64,000 nucleotides of DNA from Sulfuricurvum sp. (GTDB lineage Bacteria; Campylobacterota; Campylobacteria; Campylobacterales; Sulfurimonadaceae), in contig NZ_JAQTNN010000003.1 of the NCBI RefSeq assembly GCF_028713855.1, positions 186,001 to 250,000 on the forward strand, in the 5' to 3' direction. Position 1 is the first letter of the stretch; each line of letters opens with the position of its first letter. Below the pieces are notes generated by a model. The model had not been told where the DNA came from. It saw nothing but the letters and a program-made list of their open reading frames with translations, and did no database searches. Of this stretch, positions 47,371 through 55,571 are shown piece by piece. The translations under genes and the position numbers were made by a program.

Positions 47371-48609
47371 GTGAAATTTTTTCGGGTACGCTACAAACAA
47401 GGTAAGCATAAACACTCTACCATTTTTGAAGCAGCCCATAAAGCCGAAGCACTCAAAAAGTTTCGAGAAAAGTCACTCGGCGTGCCCGTTGAAGTTAAAG
47501 AAGTATCTCAACCTTTTTCCATGAAAGTTGACCGTTTTAAAAAACAATTCACCAATCCGATTCAAAATCGACGCGTCAAAGATGAACCCTATATCGCCTT
47601 TTTGGATCAGCTCTCCACGATGCTCGATGCAGGAATGCCAATCAATACCTGTATGGCTGAAAGTATCACGGATACGGAAGACCCTATGATACGAGCTATT
47701 TTTACAGAGGTGCTGCGTGATATCGAAAGCGGTCTCAGCCTCAGCCGAGCCGTCGTCAACTATCAACGCCAACTGGGAACCTTATCGCTCTCTATGTTTG
47801 AACTCGGTGAACAGACGGGAACCCTTAGCACCGCGATTGCCAAACTTTCCGCGATCTTACAGCAAATTTTCGATAACCGCCAAAAGCTCAAAAAAGCCAC
47901 CCGATATCCCCTCTTTATTTTGATTGCCATGAGTATCGCGTTCACGGTCGTCATCACGTTTGTTGTTCCCCAATTTCAATCTTTTTTTGAACAATCGGGG
48001 ATGGAACTCCCCTTCCCCACCAAACTCCTGCTGTGGACGGAACACGCTATTCGTATCTATGGCCCCTATATCCTAGGTGGTGCGATTATCCTCTCTGTTT
48101 CCTTTAGTTTTGCGTATCGCCGAAATCCAGTACTCAGACTAAAAACAGACCAATATTTGCTCAAAATCTTCATTGTCGGTAAAGTAACCTATTATGCAAT
48201 GATCGGACGTTTTATTTATCTGTTCAACGTCCTCACTGAAGCAGGGATTCCAATGATTGATGCACTGGAAATTGCAATGGGTGTTGTTGAAAATAGCTAC
48301 ATTAAACAAGAACTCCGAAAAATCCCCACAGCAATCGAAGATGGTCGCTCATTAGCTCAGGGATTTACCGAGAGCGGTCAATTCGAGGGGATGGTAATGC
48401 AAATGATCAAAGCCGGAGAGAGCAGCGGATCACTCGGAGCGATGCTGGGCAAAGTGAATCGAGTGTATAATAGCCGTTATGATTATATCGTTGATAACGT
48501 CGCAACCATGATTGAGCCGATTTTGATCGCCGCCATTGCCGGATTTGTTCTGGTACTGGCGTTGGGGATCTTTTTGCCGATGTGGTCGATGGTCGACATT
48601 GCAGGATAA
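47371..48609 (+). CDS. MshG/PilC/GspF-type platform protein
   Basis: The 412-residue protein is a typical GspF-domain duplication: FLDQLSTMLDAGMPINTCM and, later, FIYLFNVLTEAGIPMIDALEIA, each followed by membrane helices (PLFILIAMSIAFTVVITFVVPQFQSFF and PILIAAIAGFVLVLALGIFLPMWSM). It forms the inner-membrane rotor for pilin insertion. The start is GTG directly after the ATPase stop, with AAGGA seven bases upstream. Confidence 0.92.
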   Translation: MKFFRVRYKQGKHKHSTIFEAAHKAEALKKFREKSLGVPVEVKEVSQPFSMKVDRFKKQFTNPIQNRRVKDEPYIAFLDQLSTMLDAGMPINTCMAESITDTEDPMIRAIFTEVLRDIESGLSLSRAVVNYQRQLGTLSLSMFELGEQTGTLSTAIAKLSAILQQIFDNRQKLKKATRYPLFILIAMSIAFTVVITFVVPQFQSFFEQSGMELPFPTKLLLWTEHAIRIYGPYILGGAIILSVSFSFAYRRNPVLRLKTDQYLLKIFIVGKVTYYAMIGRFIYLFNVLTEAGIPMIDALEIAMGVVENSYIKQELRKIPTAIEDGRSLAQGFTESGQFEGMVMQMIKAGESSGSLGAMLGKVNRVYNSRYDYIVDNVATMIEPILIAAIAGFVLVLALGIFLPMWSMVDIAG

Positions 48610-48612
48610 AAT

Positions 48613-48708
48613 ATGGAACTCGAAACCGGAACCATCACCGTTGCCATTGTGAGTACCATTATCCTCGCATTTGGATTATGGATAATTCATAAAATTACAA
48701 ATATTTAA
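48613..48708 (+). CDS. 31-residue single-pass membrane peptide at the end of the pilus array
   Basis: The short gene starts three bases after the GspF-type stop. It encodes MELETG, then a clear membrane helix (TITVAIVSTIILAFGLWII) and the short tail HKITNI. The upstream ribosome site is GCAGGATAAAAT, inside the end of mshG. Its stop codon overlaps that of convergent murG (48705-48707). I do not recognise a family; MshF lies after MshG in Vibrio but is larger. Coupling and composition make it a plausible real peptide. Confidence 0.6.
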   Translation: MELETGTITVAIVSTIILAFGLWIIHKITNI

Positions 48709-49721
48709 ACGCTCTTTTCGATCTTTTGAATAATATGCTCCGCACCGCTTGGGGCAATAAGATTGGAGAGTGCTTCGCTTTTGGATCCAATCTCACTCGA
48801 AATCGCTTCTTTGAGCTTATCGGCTATTCCCTCGCTCTGACGTTCACACCACCCAACATTGTGTTCAACAACGTAGCGCGCATTATAATATTGATGATCC
48901 GCCGCCGCATGAGGAAACGGGATGAAAAAGGCCGGAACGCGAGCGGCACAAAGTTCCCATAACGTACTGGCGCCCGAACGGCTCACCGCAAAATCGCTTC
49001 GTTCGATGAGTTCCGTAATCTGTGTTGTGAATCCGTACACTTCAGCACCGATATTTAGTTCACGATACGCTAATTTTACCCTCTCTTCTTCTTTGACGCC
49101 GCACTGATGGATAATATGTATCCCTTTTTCGCGTAACCATGGCGCAATCTCAAGGGCTAAATCATTAATAAACTTCGCCCCTTGTGATCCCCCTAAAAAA
49201 ATCACGGTTTTAACATCACCACGGATACGAGAGCTTTGAAAATACCGCTCATTAACAGGATAGTCGCAATGAAATTCCCCCTCTTCATAAGAACTGAAAA
49301 AACCTTGTGCGTAAGGACGAAGGAGCTGATTGAGTTTACCCGTTATTGCATTTTGTTCGTGAATATAAAGTGGAATACGCGATATTACCGCTGCCAGTGC
49401 CGCAGGTGCTGCCGAAAATCCCCCGACACTCACTACGGCATCGGCATGAAATTCCCGTATCAACGCACGTGAACGTAGAAGCGCTTTAAATACTTTCCAC
49501 AAAGCACCGAGTTTGCCCAACCCTTTTTTATTAACGACACCAGTCGTATCTAAAAAATAAGCTTTTTCAAACAGGGAGCTTTCGCCAAACCATTGGTGAT
49601 CCTGCCCCGACATTGACCCGATAAAGACAACCCGATGACCGCGTGCACGTGCAGTTTCAGCTAGAGAAAGGGCAATTACGAGATGTCCCCCCGTTCCGCC
49701 GCCGGTAAAGATAATATTCAT
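48705..49721 (-). CDS. murG: MurG, lipid II synthase
   Basis: The 338-residue glycosyltransferase has FTGGGTGGHLVIALSLAE at the N-terminus, SVGGFSAAPAALAA, LGGSQGAKFINDLA and SRSGASTLWELCAARVPAFFIPFPHAAADHQ. It adds GlcNAc to lipid I at the inner membrane face. Its start overlaps the ftsW stop by four bases. Confidence 0.96.
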   Translation of the reverse strand: MNIIFTGGGTGGHLVIALSLAETARARGHRVVFIGSMSGQDHQWFGESSLFEKAYFLDTTGVVNKKGLGKLGALWKVFKALLRSRALIREFHADAVVSVGGFSAAPAALAAVISRIPLYIHEQNAITGKLNQLLRPYAQGFFSSYEEGEFHCDYPVNERYFQSSRIRGDVKTVIFLGGSQGAKFINDLALEIAPWLREKGIHIIHQCGVKEEERVKLAYRELNIGAEVYGFTTQITELIERSDFAVSRSGASTLWELCAARVPAFFIPFPHAAADHQYYNARYVVEHNVGWCERQSEGIADKLKEAISSEIGSKSEALSNLIAPSGAEHIIQKIEKSV

Positions 49722-50896
49722 TTTTTATCACCCGATTTATACTCTATTTTTTTAGACAGCATCAAGACCATCCCGATTCCGATGGCTGAAGCCATCATCG
49801 TCGATCCTCCGTAACTTAAAAACGGTACCGAAATCCCTTTGATCGGCGTTAAACCGCTGATACCGTAAGCATTGACCATAAACGCAAACGTAATAAGTAA
49901 TCCCACACCCAAACTGAACAAATAGGCAGTGTCATTATGAGAACGGTTGGCAATCTTAAATAGACGATGAAGCAGCATAATAAAGAGAAAGACAACTGCG
50001 AAAACTCCGATAAATCCAAATTCCTCCGCAATACCTGCCAAAACGAAGTCGGTATGCACCTCACTTAAAAAGCCAAGTTTAAACGTTCCTCCTCCCAATC
50101 CGGTTCCAAAAACTCCCCCGTTATGAATTGCATTGAGCGAATGGCCGATTTGATACGCTTCTTCACCGTTATCAATCCGTAGATGTTTTGCAATCGATTC
50201 TGGGAAAAAGGCTAAAACGGTGCTTTGCGCTGTCGCCCACCACGATAAAATACGATTGATACGATGTTCAGACGTCAAAATAAAAAAGAGGAAAAAGGAG
50301 ACAGAACCTCCGATAAGAGTCATAAAGAAGCGAAAACTACTCCCCGCGAAAAATAGCATAAAGGCCAATGTCAATGCCAATACAACAACCTGCCCCAAGT
50401 CATTTTGTAAAAATGCGATCAAAAACATTACCAATACAAAAATGGCTGCATAAGGAAAAAAGCGTTTAAACTCTTCCATCACTCCCATATTCCCATGGTG
50501 TCCCAGTTTACGGGAAAAACTCCACGCCAAAAAGTAGACAAATCCGATTTTGAAATACTCCACCGGAGCGAGTGAAAATCCGAACAGTTTAATCCACCGT
50601 TTCGCTCCGCCCACTTCACTCACCAAGGATGCAGGGAGAAAAGGCATGACCAGCATCAAAACGATTCCGCCGAAAAACAACCATAATCCTAGCCGATGGA
50701 GCCATACATCAGGATCGAGTTGAGCTAAACCCCACATCAATAGGATAGAAATTATGGCCACCGTCAGTTCACGCCCGACAAAGTGAAAATCGTTGTATTC
50801 AAATAAAATAACCGTATACGCTGAAAGTGTATACGAACAGATTATTCCTATCGTAATGAGTGCGGTTGTTAAGAGAAATAATTTTTTATCAGGCAT
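49718..50896 (-). CDS. ftsW: FtsW/RodA-family glycosyltransferase (FtsW-like)
   Basis: The 392-residue membrane protein has about ten helices and SEDS landmarks: GGAKRWIKLFGFSLAPVEYFKIGFVYFLAW, QNDLGQVVVLALT, GEEAYQIGHSLNAIHNGG, TDFVLAGIAEEFGFIGV and the C-terminal KGISVPFLSYGGSTM. The SEDS family polymerises glycan strands; the coupling to murG favours the division-specific FtsW over RodA. Confidence 0.9.
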   Translation of the reverse strand: MPDKKLFLLTTALITIGIICSYTLSAYTVILFEYNDFHFVGRELTVAIISILLMWGLAQLDPDVWLHRLGLWLFFGGIVLMLVMPFLPASLVSEVGGAKRWIKLFGFSLAPVEYFKIGFVYFLAWSFSRKLGHHGNMGVMEEFKRFFPYAAIFVLVMFLIAFLQNDLGQVVVLALTLAFMLFFAGSSFRFFMTLIGGSVSFFLFFILTSEHRINRILSWWATAQSTVLAFFPESIAKHLRIDNGEEAYQIGHSLNAIHNGGVFGTGLGGGTFKLGFLSEVHTDFVLAGIAEEFGFIGVFAVVFLFIMLLHRLFKIANRSHNDTAYLFSLGVGLLITFAFMVNAYGISGLTPIKGISVPFLSYGGSTMMASAIGIGMVLMLSKKIEYKSGDKK

Positions 50897-50918
50897 ATTA
50901 CTACTTATTTAAAACGCT

Positions 50919-50985
50919 ATTTCGGAACACGTCCCGAAATAGCTACGCTAGCCGCTTGGGCACTAAAGCTAGCCTCTTTCGAGGC
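50919..50985 (+). repeat. Two-hairpin intergenic repeat, copy D
   Basis: ATTTCGG...CCGAAAT (50919-50940) is hairpin 1, AGCTACGCTAGC (50941-50952) the linker, and GCCTC-TTTC-GAGGC (50972-50985) hairpin 2. It lies between the divergent ftsW and flgB genes. Confidence 0.75.
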
Positions 50986-51025
50986 AGAAAATTTTAATAG
51001 TTGATGTATAATTTGGCATAGTATA

Positions 51026-51058
51026 TCGTTCTTTGGAAAAGAGTTCGATAAAGAACGA
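51026..51058 (+). promoter_or_regulatory. Nine-base inverted repeat next to the flgB promoter
   Basis: TCGTTCTTT (51026-51034) and AAAGAACGA (51050-51058) are perfect inverted arms 15 bases apart. They end two bases before the sigma54 -24 element. This could be an activator or repressor site, or an RNA hairpin from the ftsW side. Confidence 0.5.
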
Positions 51059-51059
51059 G

Positions 51060-51075
51060 TGGAATGTTTTTTGCT
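51060..51075 (+). promoter_or_regulatory. Sigma54-type promoter of flgB-flgC-fliE
   Basis: TGGAATGTTTTTTGCT has the -24 GG (51061-51062) and -12 GC (51073-51074) separated by exactly ten bases, as RpoN needs. Rod genes are RpoN-controlled in Campylobacter and Helicobacter. It lies about 35 bases before the flgB start. Confidence 0.72.
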
Positions 51076-51109
51076 TTAGTATGCAAACATCATAAAGAAA
51101 GGGGAAAAA

Positions 51110-51541
51110 GTGGGGATCAATATTTCACGAGCGCATGATTTGATGCAAAGTGCTATGGATTATCGAGCGGCACGTCAAGATATGATTGCCGGAAATATTG
51201 CCAATGCCGATACCCCTTTCTTTCGACCGAGAGATGTCCGTTTTGAGGAAGTATTGTCACAAAAAAGTGCTTCGATCTTTGCGGATAAATCTCAAACGCT
51301 TACGATGAGCCGAACTAATGGCGCTCATTTGGATGGGGCTGGAAGTGCAAACGATAGCAAACCGACTACTTTCTTCCGTGATGGCCACATGGCTCGCAAT
51401 GATGGAAACAGTGTCGATTTGGATGTAGAGACGACAGAAATGGCAAAAAACTCGACAATGTTCAATGCCCTCACCGCCGCGCTCAAAAAAGATTCCGCTA
51501 TTTTCAAAAGTGTCATTGACGCTTCTGGAAAAACATCTTAA
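51110..51541 (+). CDS. flgB: Flagellar proximal rod protein FlgB
   Basis: The 143-residue protein shows the FlgB N-terminal rod motif (DYRAARQDMIAGNIANADTPFFRPRDVRFEE) and the C-terminal helix (VDLDVETTEMAKNSTMFNALTAALKK). It starts the MS-ring-proximal rod. The start is GTG, preceded by AAAGAAAGGGGAAAAA. It opens the flgB-flgC-fliE operon. Confidence 0.96.
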   Translation: MGINISRAHDLMQSAMDYRAARQDMIAGNIANADTPFFRPRDVRFEEVLSQKSASIFADKSQTLTMSRTNGAHLDGAGSANDSKPTTFFRDGHMARNDGNSVDLDVETTEMAKNSTMFNALTAALKKDSAIFKSVIDASGKTS

Positions 51542-51550
51542 GGATAACTC

Positions 51551-52045
51551 ATGGCATTTTTAGACAGCTTTGATATCAGTGGATACGGACTTTCCGCTCA
51601 GCGTGTCCGTGTCAACACCATAAGCTCCAACATCGCGAATGCCCAAACAACACGTACCGATGAAGGTGGGCCTTATCGCCGTCAAGAGGTTGTCTTTAAA
51701 GCGATCGACTTTAACAGTGTTTATAATAAAGCATTGGAACAGCAAACCTCAGCACTCAGTTACAGCGATCCCCTTAAAGAAGGGTTAGCAGGGCTTAAAC
51801 CAAATCCGGCGATCATGAGCGTCGTGGTCGATAAAATCACCCGTGACGATACAGCCCCGAAAATGAAATACGACCCGTCTCACCCCGATGCCGACTCAAA
51901 AGGGTATGTTGCCTATCCAAATATTAATCCTGTCATTGAAATGGCCGATTTAGTCGAAGCCACACGTTCATATCAAGCAAACGTAGCCGCATTTGAAAGT
52001 GCTAAAAACATGGCCGGCAGTGCAATCAGTATTTTACAGAACTAA
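51551..52045 (+). CDS. flgC: Flagellar rod protein FlgC
   Basis: The 164-residue protein has the rod/hook N-terminal pattern (DISGYGLSAQRVRVNTISSNIANAQTT) and the FlgC C-terminus (YPNINPVIEMADLVEATRSYQANVAAFESAKNMAGSAISIL). It stacks on FlgB in the proximal rod. It is nine bases after flgB with AAGGATAACTC as the ribosome region. Confidence 0.96.
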   Translation: MAFLDSFDISGYGLSAQRVRVNTISSNIANAQTTRTDEGGPYRRQEVVFKAIDFNSVYNKALEQQTSALSYSDPLKEGLAGLKPNPAIMSVVVDKITRDDTAPKMKYDPSHPDADSKGYVAYPNINPVIEMADLVEATRSYQANVAAFESAKNMAGSAISILQN

Positions 52046-52061
52046 ATAAGGACAAACAATT

Positions 52062-52364
52062 ATGACTAATATACACTCGCTAAAATCGCTTTCTACCGCC
52101 GATTTACTCTCTAATAAAAGCACTAATACGGTTGAAGGAAGCAGTACCGACTTTGCCCAAGAACTTAAAAACGCCCTCGGGAACGTCAACCAGATGCAAG
52201 TAGACGGGGAAAAAGCGATGAGTGATATTGCGACAGGTTCTGTCAAAGACCTTCATCAAGCCGCGATTGCCATCGACAAAGCCGAAATCAGTATGAAACT
52301 GATGCTTGAAGTACGGAACAAGGCGCTAAACGCCTACAAAGAAATCACTCGAACGCAAATGTGA
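52062..52364 (+). CDS. fliE: Flagellar hook-basal body protein FliE
   Basis: The 100-residue protein has the FliE body (FAQELKNALGNVNQMQVDGEKAMSDIATGSVKDLHQAAIAIDKAEISMKLMLEVRNKALNAYKEI in blocks), which links the MS ring to the rod and is an early export substrate. It is third in the operon, 16 bases after flgC. Confidence 0.95.
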   Translation: MTNIHSLKSLSTADLLSNKSTNTVEGSSTDFAQELKNALGNVNQMQVDGEKAMSDIATGSVKDLHQAAIAIDKAEISMKLMLEVRNKALNAYKEITRTQM

Positions 52365-52377
52365 TTTAGCTTTCTGT

Positions 52378-54174
52378 ATGCGCCATTCCAATAAATCAAA
52401 AAAAATATTAGCACTTTTTCTCGTTTTGATGTTCGGCTTCATCATTTTTTTGGCGGTAATGCTCTACACCGCTATCCACAAACGTGATATCCCCTCTATT
52501 TATTCTGAAGAAAATACTAAAGCTCAACGTGGATCCATCATTAGTGCCGACGGTTTTCATATCGCTACAACCCAAAAACTCTATAAAGCGGTTGTCAACA
52601 CCCGTAATATTGACCCGGGAAAAGAAGAACTTTTCATTCAGCTTTTCGGTATTTACAGCGGTATTTCCCCTGAAGAGATTCGCCAACGGCTCCATACCCG
52701 TAAAGGCTCGGTAACACTAAGCTACCATATCAGCCCCAAAGAGGCCATGTACCTCAAAACACTCGCATTTGAATTACGTCGTCTCCATGTATTTATCGAA
52801 TACGAGACACCGGATGGAGATCGCATTCTCCAGGGGCTCAATATCATTGAGAGCGGTGAAGCACGTGAGTACCCCTACGGCAAGCTCCTGACCCCGTTGT
52901 TAGGATATCCGCGAAAAATAGAAGAGGATGGATATACTCGTGTTTACGGGATCAAAGGGCTAGAAAAATTTTTCGATGAAGAGCTCAACCCGCAGCAAAA
53001 TAAAACCCAAAAAGCACTTCGTGATGTCAACGGCTATCTAATTTTAAACAAACAAAGCGACGTTAAACGCCAAATCAACGGTCTTACTGTTAAACTCAAT
53101 ATCCCCATAGCCATGCAAGCACGTGTCGAAGCCATCACCGATCGGATCAAAGAACAACTTCAAGCCGACGAAATCATCGCTACCGTAATGGATTCCAAGA
53201 GCGGAAAGATTCTTGCTTTGGCCAGTTCAAACCGTTTTGATCCTAGCCATATCACGAAAGAAGATTACCCCTCCCTCAATACCAATGCAATCGAGTACAG
53301 CTACGAACCGGGATCGGTTATCAAACCGGTTATCTTTTCTTTACTTCTCGAACAGCACCTTATCAACCCTTATGATATGGTCAACGGCCACGGCGGACGC
53401 TATACCATGGGGCGCAAAACCATCACCGATGAACATAAATTCAATATGATCAGTGCCGAAGACGTTATCGTCTATTCTTCCAATATCGGAATTGCCCAGT
53501 TAGCGCAAAAATTAAACGGAGCCGAATTTACCGAAGGACTTAAACGATTTGGATTTACCCACTTCAGCGGAGTCGATCTTCCGTATGAAAAACGGGGATC
53601 CGTCCCCTCATCGGCACAGTTGAATAATTATCTCTATAAAGCAATCACGGCATACGGTTACGGCATGCGTGCCAATGCGATGCAGCTGGTCAAAGCATTC
53701 AATGTCTTTAATAACGGAGGAAAGTTGGTCAATCCTATGGTCGTTGATTCTCTGGTTGATGATAACGGCCGGATCATTCCGATGCAGGTTCAAACTCCGA
53801 TTCAAGTCATCTCTGCCGCAACCGCACAACAAATGAAACAGATTTTGATTAAAACCGTCAATGTGGGGACAGGAACCGCCGCTAAAACACCGGGGATCGA
53901 AGTGGGAGGAAAAACAGGTACGGCACACATCGCCAAAAACGGCGGATACGTCAACAGTTACCATACCTCATTTATCGGTTTTGCCAACGACGGCAAACAT
54001 AATTATACGATCGGTATTATGGTAAACAATCCACGCACCGTTTACTTTGCATCTATTACCGCCGTACCGGTATTCAAAGGGATTGTCGATATGATGATCG
54101 AAGAAAAATTCCTTAAAGTCGATCCTGTCGCTGCCGCAGCAGCAGCACAAATTAGCCCAGTACACCACCCTTAA
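52378..54174 (+). CDS. FtsI/PBP3-type peptidoglycan transpeptidase
   Basis: The 598-residue class B PBP has a membrane anchor (ILALFLVLMFGFIIFLAVMLYTAI). A pedestal domain follows, with RGSIISADGFHIATT and LLGYPRKIEEDGYTRVYGIKGLE, then the transpeptidase domain with SVIKP (nucleophile Ser), SSN and KTGTA. FtsI crosslinks septal peptidoglycan with FtsW, encoded at 49.7 kb. The flgB-flgC-fliE-PBP order recalls Campylobacter, where the PBP gene is pbpB. The C-terminus has an Ala run and overlaps the convergent lipoprotein gene by 23 bases. Confidence 0.93.
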   Translation: MRHSNKSKKILALFLVLMFGFIIFLAVMLYTAIHKRDIPSIYSEENTKAQRGSIISADGFHIATTQKLYKAVVNTRNIDPGKEELFIQLFGIYSGISPEEIRQRLHTRKGSVTLSYHISPKEAMYLKTLAFELRRLHVFIEYETPDGDRILQGLNIIESGEAREYPYGKLLTPLLGYPRKIEEDGYTRVYGIKGLEKFFDEELNPQQNKTQKALRDVNGYLILNKQSDVKRQINGLTVKLNIPIAMQARVEAITDRIKEQLQADEIIATVMDSKSGKILALASSNRFDPSHITKEDYPSLNTNAIEYSYEPGSVIKPVIFSLLLEQHLINPYDMVNGHGGRYTMGRKTITDEHKFNMISAEDVIVYSSNIGIAQLAQKLNGAEFTEGLKRFGFTHFSGVDLPYEKRGSVPSSAQLNNYLYKAITAYGYGMRANAMQLVKAFNVFNNGGKLVNPMVVDSLVDDNGRIIPMQVQTPIQVISAATAQQMKQILIKTVNVGTGTAAKTPGIEVGGKTGTAHIAKNGGYVNSYHTSFIGFANDGKHNYTIGIMVNNPRTVYFASITAVPVFKGIVDMMIEEKFLKVDPVAAAAAAQISPVHHP

Positions 54175-54691
54175 TAAGGGCTTTTTGGATCAGCTTCGTT
54201 GAGTCTTTTTCAAACGGGTAATGGTGTTGAATCCCCCACACCTCAATCACAGCATCCCCTTTGAGAATAAGTTTGTGCTTGGATTGAATAATACCCATCA
54301 TGCGTTTACTATCTAAACTTTTAGGATCGATTGTGAAGACTAAAGGGATCATTTTCTCTTTCCCTGATTCGATCACGATAGGATTATTTTTACCAATGGC
54401 GGCTTCCCCTTTGATTATCCCCTCTTTTTCATCTTCGAGTCTATAGGTGAGCGAGACCAGTTTCAAATTACTATGCCATTTATTGATCACTTTCAGATCA
54501 CTTCCCAATCGGATTGGTTGATTTTCATCCCCTACGCCCAACAATGTCAGAATTCCCATCACGAGTTCAGAGCCCGAATTTTCAAACCGTATATTTCCCT
54601 GCGGTTCGATCAAAATATCTTCTCCGATTTTAGGTGTTGCACACCCGCCCACCAGTAATAGCAATACAACAAAAACAAAAATATTTTTCAT
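54152..54691 (-). CDS. Lipoprotein, possibly LEA14/WHy-like
   Basis: The 179-residue protein has a lipobox (FVVLLLLVGGC, Cys17) and no other clear motif. The middle (SDLKVINKWHSNLKLVSLTYRLEDEKEGIIKGEAAIGKNN) is reminiscent of LEA14/WHy beta-sandwiches, a weak resemblance. It overlaps the 3' end of the PBP gene by 23 bases and is one base from panC on the same strand. Function unknown. Confidence 0.75.
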   Translation of the reverse strand: MKNIFVFVVLLLLVGGCATPKIGEDILIEPQGNIRFENSGSELVMGILTLLGVGDENQPIRLGSDLKVINKWHSNLKLVSLTYRLEDEKEGIIKGEAAIGKNNPIVIESGKEKMIPLVFTIDPKSLDSKRMMGIIQSKHKLILKGDAVIEVWGIQHHYPFEKDSTKLIQKALIKGGVLG

Positions 54692-54692
54692 A

Positions 54693-55514
54693 TTACATCC
54701 ATACGTTATCGATCAAACGGGTTGTCCCGACACGCGCGGCAACCAATACAATTGTATCGCCAATTACCACCTGCGCAATCGACTGGAACCGGCGGTTGAC
54801 GATCGCGACATACTCCACGTCCAGAGGTCTAAGTATCTCTGTCATTGCCGATTGTATCTCAATGCTGTTCAGATTCCCCTGCATTACCATTTTAGTACCC
54901 TCTTTAAGGGCTGTTGAAAGTTTTAACGCTTCGATGCGTTGAGGCCCATTCAAATACACATTACGGCTGGAAAGAGCCAATCCGTCTTTCTCCCGCACCG
55001 TTTCCATCGGGACGATCTCGACTTTCATAAAAAAATTCTCCACCATTTGGGTAATAAGCGCTAGCTGCTGAGCATCTTTTTTTCCGAAATAAGCACGAGT
55101 CGGTTGAACCATATTGAAGAGCTTCATGACGACCGTAAGTACTCCGTCAAAATGACCGGGACGGGATGCTCCTTCAAGAATAAACCCTCGACTATCGGGA
55201 GCACACATACGTACCTCATCTTCGCCGTACATTCCAGCCACAGCAGGATAAAAGAGTACATCCACGCCGCTTAGTTCACATATTTTAAAATCGGCTTCCT
55301 CTTTGCGGGGATATTTACTCAAATCTTCTCCCGGCAAGAACTGCGTCGGGTTAACAAAGATCGAAACAACAACCGTTTCATTCTCTTTGCGTGCCGCATC
55401 GATAAGAGTTCGATGACCGATATGAAGCGCTCCCATCGTCGGAACAAATCCAATATTTCCCTCTTTAGCATTTAATGCCTTACGAAGTTCCGATACACTG
55501 CGAGCGATAATCAT
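54693..55514 (-). CDS. panC: Pantothenate synthetase
   Basis: The 273-residue enzyme has FVPTMGALHIGHRTLIDAAR, SIFVNPTQFLPGEDLSKYPR, YFGKKDAQQLALI and LALSSRNVYL, the standard ATP/pantoate site of PanC. It joins pantoate and beta-alanine. The ATG at 55514 gives the family N-terminus; an in-frame ATG at 55544 would add ten residues. No panB or panD is nearby. Confidence 0.95.
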   Translation of the reverse strand: MIIARSVSELRKALNAKEGNIGFVPTMGALHIGHRTLIDAARKENETVVVSIFVNPTQFLPGEDLSKYPRKEEADFKICELSGVDVLFYPAVAGMYGEDEVRMCAPDSRGFILEGASRPGHFDGVLTVVMKLFNMVQPTRAYFGKKDAQQLALITQMVENFFMKVEIVPMETVREKDGLALSSRNVYLNGPQRIEALKLSTALKEGTKMVMQGNLNSIEIQSAMTEILRPLDVEYVAIVNRRFQSIAQVVIGDTIVLVAARVGTTRLIDNVWM

Positions 55515-55571
55515 GCTTTTAGCCTCTATAGAATATAATCGCAATTATAATATAACCACAGGAATAAATGC

